The notes under the pieces: model-generated
Seen by the model: only the letters and a program-made list of their open reading frames with translations
Told to the model about the DNA's origin: nothing
The model's database searches: none
Assembly (NCBI GenBank): GCA_023660035.1
Contig: JAGXOF010000049.1
Span: forward strand, 1,550 to 6,749
DNA: 5,200 bases
DNA from: Dehalococcoidia bacterium LH_S1
Lineage (GTDB): Bacteria > Chloroflexota > Dehalococcoidia > SZUA-161 > SpSt-899
Direction of reading: 5' to 3'
Made by a program: the position numbers and the translations under genes
Shown: positions 1 to 5,200 of the stretch, one piece after another
Position numbering within the stretch: position 1 is the first letter of the stretch
How the letters are laid out: each line of letters starts with the position of its first letter

Positions 1-1615
1 TCATCATACCCACTGGAAAGGCGCCGGAGCCCACAGCAGGGTCACAGACAGTGATGTTAGATAGCCACTCATCTATGGATTTGGCATTCTTGCGAATACT
101 ATCGGATAGAAGTAATGTATATTCTGAAGACCTCTGGATTCCATTTTTTATGTTTTCCTGTTTGTTGAGCGCCATTGCCTCATGCTCGGAAATAAGGCCG
201 CCCACTTCAATGAGGTCTTCAAGGTCTGTCTTGTCAATGGGAAGTTTTGCCTCATTTGCCTGGGTATGCAGATAATTGATCAGGCTCTGCTGGCACATGT
301 AGTGGACAATCTCACGGGGGGTATAATAGACACCGAAATTTTTGTTGAATTTGCTTTCCTCGCCCTTTTTGCCGCTCTTCAATGCGTGGGTAAATTCATC
401 GAAATTATCCGGGCGGATGGCATTGAACTTTTCATAAGCCTTGCCCAGCAGCTCCGGGTCAATCGCCACTTCCTTTTCCAGCGGTTCGTCTTCCCGCACG
501 GTAAAATTGTAGCGGTCAAAGACATCCAGAATGCCGTCGCCAATATCGCCTTCTTCGGTTTTGTTGGTGTTGGAAAACAATTCATCGGGCAGGTTGATAT
601 CGGTATGCACCCAGTCGTAATTGCCGATGGGGTCAAAGAGTCCACCGTTTAGGAACGGAATTTTGCAGTTGAAGCGGCTGTAATAGTCATCATCATGGCT
701 GCGGTCGATGCGCAGGGCTTCATAAAAAAGCGGCTCCAGGATATCGTTATAAAAGTTATGATAATCCGAATGATTTTTTTCAAACAGTTTCCGCAAGAAT
801 TGTTTTGTTCCGGTTCCCCAGTCATCATCCCGCCTCACACCGAACCAGCCTTTTTTCTGCAGGAAATAGAGGAACACGATCTGGCCGAGTAGTTTCTTGG
901 CAAAGTTGACCGTATCCACGCCTTTATTTTCAAAATCGGCTTTGACTTTCGGATCTTTTTTAACAACTTTATCCAGCTCTTCCTTGGTGCGCAGAAAAAG
1001 CTCGCGGTATTTGAGAAAGAATTCTGTGGTAACCGTTTCAATGTCAAAGGCATTTTCGATTTCTTCAAGCGTAGGGTCATGTTCATCATTGGCCAGGATA
1101 TTGACCAGACGGCTCTGGGCGGTGTGGCTCTTTTCGTTGGCCCCCACCAGAAACGACCAGCGCCGAGCTGGGGTGGACTCTTCTTTGACCTTCATTTTTC
1201 CGGATTCGGTCTTTTCAAATTTATAATCCATCTTGACCAGGGAAAAACGCCAGTCCGCTTGATCGGAAGAAACATAGGCGACCAGCGCCGCGTCCTTCAT
1301 TTTTCCGCCGCGGCTGCCGTTTAAATACCGGGCGATAAAGTTACGCTGCGTGGTGCGGGCGCGCTCAAGTGATGTTTCTTTCTGCAAGGTGATGATCAGA
1401 ATATCCATGCCGTATTCGCCGTCGCTGAACTTGCCAATCCGCTCCAGGGTTTTGATGTAGGCTTTATAATCGTCCGAGATATAATTACCCTGATAGATAA
1501 ATGGAGACTCATCGATGCGGTTCAAGAGATTTTTGATAAAGCCGATAAAACGACCTCTGTCGAATTTATTCTCGAAAGTTTCTCTGATGATTTCCTGTGC
1601 TTGCTGTTTGTCCAT
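1..1615 (-). CDS. Eco57I-type (type IIG-like) adenine-specific DNA methyltransferase, N-terminal 538 codons (cut by window edge)
   Basis: Likely an N6-adenine DNA methyltransferase of the large Eco57I class, which uses S-adenosylmethionine to protect host DNA. I translated the frame by hand from the ATG at 1615-1613 to base 2 and met no stop. Residues 428-433 read GVYYTP followed by REIVHYM, the motif-X-like segment that precedes the catalytic fold in this class. Residues 525-533 read DPAVGSGAF, which is SAM-binding motif I. Residues 386-396 (DPELLGKAYEK) also fit the family. The N-terminal 300 residues contain an ERARTTQRNFIARYL block (84-98), which I associate with this class, but no clear PD-(D/E)xK nuclease triad. 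Motif IV (NPPY) and the target-recognition domain should lie beyond the left edge; family members usually run to 1000 residues or more. The start is supported by a GGGTGA ribosome site at 1622-1627 with 6-base spacing. Only two bases separate the ATG from the preceding helicase stop, so the two genes are almost certainly co-transcribed and translationally coupled. Confidence 0.92.
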   Translation of the reverse strand, partial: MDKQQAQEIIRETFENKFDRGRFIGFIKNLLNRIDESPFIYQGNYISDDYKAYIKTLERIGKFSDGEYGMDILIITLQKETSLERARTTQRNFIARYLNGSRGGKMKDAALVAYVSSDQADWRFSLVKMDYKFEKTESGKMKVKEESTPARRWSFLVGANEKSHTAQSRLVNILANDEHDPTLEEIENAFDIETVTTEFFLKYRELFLRTKEELDKVVKKDPKVKADFENKGVDTVNFAKKLLGQIVFLYFLQKKGWFGVRRDDDWGTGTKQFLRKLFEKNHSDYHNFYNDILEPLFYEALRIDRSHDDDYYSRFNCKIPFLNGGLFDPIGNYDWVHTDINLPDELFSNTNKTEEGDIGDGILDVFDRYNFTVREDEPLEKEVAIDPELLGKAYEKFNAIRPDNFDEFTHALKSGKKGEESKFNKNFGVYYTPREIVHYMCQQSLINYLHTQANEAKLPIDKTDLEDLIEVGGLISEHEAMALNKQENIKNGIQRSSEYTLLLSDSIRKNAKSIDEWLSNITVCDPAVGSGAFPVGMM

Positions 1616-1617
1616 AT

Positions 1618-4600
1618 TTATTCACCCGTCAAATATAATGAGAGTATCACTTCACGTTTCCCCGATATTGCCGGGTTTTGTTCCGCGTAATAACTGTGCA
1701 ATAGCCGTTCGGGTATGTGGGTCTGCAGGACTGTCAGTACCTTGAAAGGGTTTACCAGTTCCTCGTTCAGCTCGTCTAATGCTTTTGAGGTTTTTTTCTC
1801 GGTTTGCTTGGGCAAACCGCCTTCCTCAAGTTGGATCACCACTTTTCTAAGATAGAATTCCTGATCGTCAGTGAGTTTCTGCGGGTTTTTCATGGTTGCT
1901 TTCAAAATCCGCCGGATTTTGGCGTTGCTGTCCTGGCCTCGACTTTTTGGGGGTTCAGCCATTTCTTCGGTGGTGGCAAGAATAAAGGCTTCCTTGTTTT
2001 TATCCAGCAGATCATACATCGCTTCGGGAAGCTTTTTCTTTTTTTCATCCGGGCCGCTTTCAAGAAGTCCGGCGGCTGTCATAAAGTCCAGTTCTGTGGC
2101 TGTGTTATTGCTGTCCGCCATGAAAAACTTTTGCAGTTTCCCCCGCCGAAAGTAGGTAATAAGAGCGTTCTGGAAATCCGTGTTTCCCTGCCTGCGTTGA
2201 TTTTTAGGCAGACAGGCTTTCGCAGTGCGGGCTTTTTTTGGCAGATGCTTGATTTTTTCAAAAAGATCCGGATCGTTTTCGCGAATATCCCGGATCGCTT
2301 GCAGATATTTCAGTTCACTTTCTTCAGCGTCTTCATCACCTTCCAGGGTTTTCTTTGAAGTCAGACGGTCGAAAAGCTCGTGGGAACCGATGGGTTCGTC
2401 TTCGGTTAACAGTTCGGCATCTCCGCCAAGCAGCGTTAAAAAGGAGTTGATTTTACCTTCCGCGGCTTCTTTGAGTTTGATTTGGTCATTGGATTGTGTA
2501 GTGGGGAAGAAATTAAACGTATGGATGACGTCAAAAGGTGTATCCACCCGGTTGATACGCCCCACTCTCTGCATCATGCGGGTCGGATTCCAGGGAATAT
2601 CATAATTGATCACCACGTTGGCGCGGTGCAGGTTTACCCCTTCGGACAGAACCTCGGTTGAAATCAGGATGCGATGTTCATCTTTTTTATGCTTTGCCCG
2701 GGCATCAAAGTTGTCAATTACTTTGTCGCGGACAGATTCGCCGGAATCACCGGTAAACAATAGTACCTTACCCGGATATTCTTCATTAACATTCTTGTAC
2801 AGGTAATTGGCGGTTTCTTTGGATTCGGTAAAAATGACAAGGCGACCCTTTTCCAGAATGTGGTTTTTTGATAGTTCGCTTTTGAATTTCAAAAGTTTAG
2901 GATCACGTCCCACCCCCTGCCAGAGATTTTTAATTTCCTTCAAAATTGCAAGATCATGTTCCAGGTCTGTTCTCAGGTCTGTCCTGAAATCCTTGCTCGC
3001 ATATTTTCCAGCCTTGCCTTCATCAATCAATGTTTGGATCGCCACGTCATCATCGTTTTCCAGCAGCTCAAATATTTTATTGGTATACTTCTTACTGACA
3101 TACACATAGCCATTATTTAACTCTTTTAAGAACATCTCATAAGAATGCAGGAATCTGTCCACTGAGTTTCGAAATGCGAAAAAACTGCTCTCCAACCGCT
3201 TGACCAGCAGAATTTTCATGAACCTGCCCATGTTGTGCTGAGACTGCTTTTCGAGCTGATCAATTTTACCTGTGTAATAGAGCATAGGCATATAGCGGGC
3301 GTATTTGAATTGATTGGCAATCAGATCAATGGTTTTATTAAAAATATCGTCTTCTTTTTCATTCAGCTCATAGAAGAAAGGGGCTGGTTTTTCAACCTGC
3401 GGGAATCTCAGCCCCTGCTCTTGTATGTCTTTACTGAAATATTTTTCTATTTCCGTCCGGGTACGCCGTACCATCAGATATTTCAGCACCTTGTCTCGTA
3501 TTTCCCGGGAATTTTCTTTTACGGTGTTGATATATTCGCCATAGTCCTTTTTTCGGTCCAGGTTTTTAAGTTTCTTTTCAAGTTTGATGAAAAACGATTC
3601 TAGATCCGGGAGGTTAGGGATTGTACTTTTTTTGGGTTTCTGAAACAGTTTCAGCAGGCTTAGAATATCTCTTGGTGTATTATTATACGGTGTTGCCGTT
3701 ACCAGAATAACCCGTTTGCCCCGGCATATTTCCGCCAGTTTTTCGTAGGTTATGGTTGTCTCTGTGCGAAAACGGTGCGCTTCATCTATGATAATATTGA
3801 TATATCTATCCGTTCCCCTGTTTAAGAGGTCGTCCAGTTTGCCAAATGATTCAAAATCCGCGGGCACTCTAAAGTCCGAAAAGACATTGGTCCATGACCC
3901 TGGATTGGATTTTTCCAAAAGCACAGGCGGCGCGATTACGAGTGTCCTGCTGTCCAGTTGTCCCGCGAGCATTGCTGAGACATAGGTTTTCCCAAGGCCT
4001 ACAACATCAGAAATAAAGACGCCGCCGTATTCCAAGAGTATCTTTTTGGCATTCAAAACCGCCTGTTCCTGGTATTCGAGTTTTTTAAACTCCTGGGGCA
4101 GATACTTTACAAACACCTCATCCGTCCGGCTGAGCTCATCTTTAAAGTATTCGTAAAGAAACTTCAGATAGAGCTGATAGGGTGTTATGCTTTGCGTTAA
4201 CCATGTTTTATCCTGAATAGTTTGTACATATTTCTCGCTGACATCTACAGCGTTACGCCATAATTCCTCAAATTTATTTTTAGCAAAGTCATAGTCGCTT
4301 CTGTTCTTCAGTTCCACATTAAATTCGAGATTGTCTCCCAACCCGCTCCAGGTAAAATTACTGGAGCCTGTGATAACACGGCCGATATCTCGGTCACTTT
4401 CCCTGAATGTCATTATGTAGAGTTTGGCATGGATATCCTGCGAGGGATAGGCCCTGATTTCCAGTTTCCCGTTGCGCATCCAATTAATAAAGGTGTGTAC
4501 GCCATTTTCAACATTTCTGTTATCTTCAGACTCGGCCATTTCGTTTTCGACAAGATTTTCAATTTCCTGCTTGGTTTCGGCGTGTGAGAAATCAAATGTT

Positions 4601-4839
4601 TTCTGGGTGGGATTATTGCCCTTTTCCATCACTACAAATGTTTGTCTGTTGGTACCGATACCAATCAAAATTCTAATTTTCTCTGTTTTTTCAAGGGAGG
4701 GATAAATGGCATGGAACCCGCTTGAGTAGAAATACCCTACAAGACAATCAAAAAATGACGTGTCCTTGATCAGAACACTAAATCTATCTTTAAGGCTTTG
4801 GTTTTCTTCGTTTGTAATAAATGAGAGATCCGTGTTCAT
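1618..4839 (-). CDS. HKD (phospholipase D-like) nuclease fused to SF2 DEAH-type helicase
   Basis: A complete 1073-residue cytoplasmic protein, probably the ATP-driven translocase and possible nuclease of a restriction system. An N-terminal PLD-like domain (about 1-200) shows HAK at 137-139 and GSSN at 158-161, the HxK and GSxN halves of an HKD site; the usual Asp of HxKx4D is Thr144. The helicase core follows: a Q-like motif near 256-260, Walker A GLGKT (281-285), TLVIAPP (299-305), DEAH (352-355) and TATP (381-384). The second RecA half has LVIFTES (667-673), STEVLSEGVN (727-736) and QRVGRINR (757-764). A long, charged, probably helical insertion of about 280 residues separates the halves. 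The last 300 residues match nothing I recognise. The start is firm: an AAAGGGG ribosome site lies 4 bases upstream and an in-frame TAA is at 4861-4863 with no start codon between. The methyltransferase begins 2 bases after the stop. The enzyme class is clear; cleavage activity and the name of the system are inference. A purely remodelling helicase is the alternative. Confidence 0.94.
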   Translation of the reverse strand: MNTDLSFITNEENQSLKDRFSVLIKDTSFFDCLVGYFYSSGFHAIYPSLEKTEKIRILIGIGTNRQTFVVMEKGNNPTQKTFDFSHAETKQEIENLVENEMAESEDNRNVENGVHTFINWMRNGKLEIRAYPSQDIHAKLYIMTFRESDRDIGRVITGSSNFTWSGLGDNLEFNVELKNRSDYDFAKNKFEELWRNAVDVSEKYVQTIQDKTWLTQSITPYQLYLKFLYEYFKDELSRTDEVFVKYLPQEFKKLEYQEQAVLNAKKILLEYGGVFISDVVGLGKTYVSAMLAGQLDSRTLVIAPPVLLEKSNPGSWTNVFSDFRVPADFESFGKLDDLLNRGTDRYINIIIDEAHRFRTETTITYEKLAEICRGKRVILVTATPYNNTPRDILSLLKLFQKPKKSTIPNLPDLESFFIKLEKKLKNLDRKKDYGEYINTVKENSREIRDKVLKYLMVRRTRTEIEKYFSKDIQEQGLRFPQVEKPAPFFYELNEKEDDIFNKTIDLIANQFKYARYMPMLYYTGKIDQLEKQSQHNMGRFMKILLVKRLESSFFAFRNSVDRFLHSYEMFLKELNNGYVYVSKKYTNKIFELLENDDDVAIQTLIDEGKAGKYASKDFRTDLRTDLEHDLAILKEIKNLWQGVGRDPKLLKFKSELSKNHILEKGRLVIFTESKETANYLYKNVNEEYPGKVLLFTGDSGESVRDKVIDNFDARAKHKKDEHRILISTEVLSEGVNLHRANVVINYDIPWNPTRMMQRVGRINRVDTPFDVIHTFNFFPTTQSNDQIKLKEAAEGKINSFLTLLGGDAELLTEDEPIGSHELFDRLTSKKTLEGDEDAEESELKYLQAIRDIRENDPDLFEKIKHLPKKARTAKACLPKNQRRQGNTDFQNALITYFRRGKLQKFFMADSNNTATELDFMTAAGLLESGPDEKKKKLPEAMYDLLDKNKEAFILATTEEMAEPPKSRGQDSNAKIRRILKATMKNPQKLTDDQEFYLRKVVIQLEEGGLPKQTEKKTSKALDELNEELVNPFKVLTVLQTHIPERLLHSYYAEQNPAISGKREVILSLYLTGE
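1622..1627 (-). promoter_or_regulatory. Ribosome binding site of the methyltransferase, inside the helicase gene end
   Basis: GGGTGA on the minus strand lies 6 bases before the methyltransferase ATG and within the last codons of the helicase gene. The site overlaps codons that a terminating ribosome still covers. This supports translational coupling of the two genes and fixes the ATG at 1615-1613 as the start. Confidence 0.6.
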
Positions 4840-4843
4840 AATA

Positions 4844-4850
4844 CCCCTTT
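4844..4850 (-). promoter_or_regulatory. Ribosome binding site of the helicase gene
   Basis: AAAGGGG on the minus strand lies 4 bases before the helicase ATG. Together with the in-frame TAA at 4861-4863 it fixes the start. I found no convincing -35/-10 pair in the spacer: TAAAAT at about 4859-4864 could be a -10 element, but no good -35 sits at the right distance, so the promoter stays unassigned. Confidence 0.7.
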
Positions 4851-4869
4851 GCCGGCTATTTTACCGGTA
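4851..4869. repeat. Two adjacent short palindromes upstream of the helicase gene
   Basis: GCCGGC at 4851-4856 and TACCGGTA at 4862-4869 are each perfect palindromes. They share the core CCGG and are separated by a five-base AT-rich stretch. They lie directly upstream of the helicase ribosome site, where an operator or a leader hairpin would act. Both are short enough to arise by chance, so any regulatory role is speculative. Confidence 0.3.
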
Positions 4870-4878
4870 TAACAAGTG

Positions 4879-4895
4879 GATAGCCTGATAAGCCT
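4879..4895. repeat. Imperfect tandem repeat of 8-9 bases in the helicase leader
   Basis: GATAGCCT (4879-4886) is followed directly by GATAAGCCT (4887-4895), two copies differing by one inserted A. The position, about 40 bases upstream of the helicase start codon, would suit a repressor binding site, but two short copies are weak evidence. It overlaps the stop codon of the small unidentified open stretch to its right. Confidence 0.35.
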
Positions 4896-5004
4896 AGCCA
4901 CGCATGAAGCGAATACCGTTATCTGCCTCCTCCTCAAACATTTTCAGTTTCGCCTCAAGGTGCCAGAAATATCTACCGTATTCAGCAAGACTCTCTTCTC
5001 TTCT
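4894..5004 (-). other. Unidentified 36-codon open stretch, possible C-terminal gene fragment
   Basis: Between a TGA at 5005-5007 and a TAG at 4894-4896 the minus strand reads 36 codons with a protein-like composition: RREESLAEYG, then RYFWHLEAKL, then an acidic helix-like end finishing in FMRG. The only ATG codons fall late (codon 22 and the fourth codon from the end) and no ribosome site is evident. If coding, it is therefore the tail of a gene whose front is lost or shifted out of frame. It overlaps the OrfB-like remnant in another frame, so at most one reading is ancestral over the overlap. I do not recognise it; it may be chance. Confidence 0.25.
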
Positions 5005-5200
5005 TCAGTATAGCGCCGGTGCGGCCTCAAACCAAGCCCCCCTTTTTCAGAGTCAGGTTTTCCGCAGTAAGTTCGGCAACCACACCGCGCATGCGGTTGA
5101 CTTCACTCACAAGCCGCTCCTCGTGCTTGCCGTTCTTCGACTTCCTGGCACCGTTGCGCAGTGCTTCCAGAGCCCCTTACCTGGCAAGCCTTTCCCATCG
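4944..5200 (-). pseudogene. Decayed IS3-family transposase remnant (end of OrfA, start of OrfB)
   Basis: The frame entering from the right edge reads RWERLAR, hits a TAA at 5177-5179, then stays open for 49 codons to a TGA at 5027-5029. That part contains LEALRNGARKSKNGKHEERL and then VAELTAENLTLKKG, typical of the leucine-rich coiled-coil end of IS3-family OrfA. Shifting by -1 near 5036-5042 continues as RPHRRYTEEEK and then RVLLNTVDISG, resembling the start of some IS3-family OrfB proteins. This ends at a TGA at 4944-4946, with similarity lost by about 4962. The integrase DDE domain is absent, so the element is dead. Family assignment rests on remembered sequence style, not a search. It marks past mobile-element activity immediately upstream of the defence operon. 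Confidence 0.6.
5036..5047 (-). promoter_or_regulatory. Candidate -1 ribosomal frameshift site of the IS remnant
   Basis: The minus strand reads five A followed by six G and a C. In the OrfA frame the codons are AAA AAG GGG GGC, so G GGG GGC fits the X XXY YYZ slippery pattern. A -1 slip here joins the OrfA-like frame to the OrfB-like frame, as IS3-family elements do, seven bases before the OrfA stop codon. A simple indel in a homopolymer would look the same, and the element is no longer functional. Confidence 0.35.

Noticed and set aside
182..652. 156-codon open frame on the plus strand
   Set aside because: It is antisense to the methyltransferase, whose motif X and surrounding conserved residues are read on the minus strand here; the plus-strand product is not family-like.
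835..1089. 84-codon minus-strand frame overlapping the methyltransferase
   Set aside because: Same strand but another frame; the methyltransferase frame is continuous through this stretch, with no stop, and carries the family sequence.
1616..1617. Independent promoter for the methyltransferase
   Set aside because: Only two bases separate the genes and no clear -35/-10 pair was noted in the helicase 3' end; coupling to the helicase is the simpler reading.
1804..2358. 184-codon open frame on the plus strand
   Set aside because: It lies entirely opposite the helicase gene, which has clear motifs on the other strand; the translation shows no recognisable domain and is a shadow of that gene.
3235..3603. 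122-codon plus-strand frame rich in Phe, Ile and Leu, membrane-like
   Set aside because: The hydrophobicity comes from the complement of Lys/Glu-rich helical codons in the helicase insertion; there is no independent support for a gene.
4851..4869. Rho-independent terminator between the IS remnant and the helicase gene
   Set aside because: The possible CCGG stem is only four pairs and is not followed by a T run on either strand.
4840..5200. CRISPR array, tRNA or attachment site near the operon
   Set aside because: No regularly spaced repeats and no tRNA-like cloverleaf or tRNA 3' end were seen in this stretch; the tandem 8-9 base repeat is too short and has only two copies.

Overview
The window looks bacterial, of intermediate G+C content, and carries part of an accessory DNA-defence locus next to a decayed insertion sequence. 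The lineage cannot be read reliably; a Gram-negative environmental bacterium is a guess only. All supported genes lie on the minus strand, so the biological order runs from right to left.

Right end (about 4840-5200): no intact gene. Two short open stretches in frames offset by -1 resemble the coiled-coil end of an IS3-family OrfA and the start of OrfB. They are joined at an A5-G6-C run that could have been the programmed frameshift site. An in-frame stop, early termination of the OrfB part and loss of similarity near 4960 mark it as a dead remnant. A second, unidentified 36-codon open stretch and a short spacer with a tandem repeat and small palindromes lead to the first gene.

Middle (4839-1618): a complete 1073-residue protein. 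It has an N-terminal phospholipase-D-like (HKD) nuclease domain, an SF2 helicase core with all main motifs readable, a long helical insertion between the two RecA-like halves, and a C-terminal region of about 300 residues that I do not recognise.

Left (1615 to the window edge): the first 538 codons of a large Eco57I-type (type IIG-like) adenine-specific DNA methyltransferase. Its ATG lies two bases after the helicase stop codon. The window ends just after SAM-binding motif I, so the catalytic NPPY motif and target-recognition region lie outside.

Inferred logic: the methyltransferase would mark host DNA, and the helicase-HKD protein would translocate on and possibly cut unmodified DNA. This is an ATP-dependent restriction system with the nuclease on the helicase rather than clearly on the methylase. 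It resembles helicase plus methylase defence modules such as Hma, and more distantly DISARM and type ISP enzymes, but the window is too short to assign a named system.
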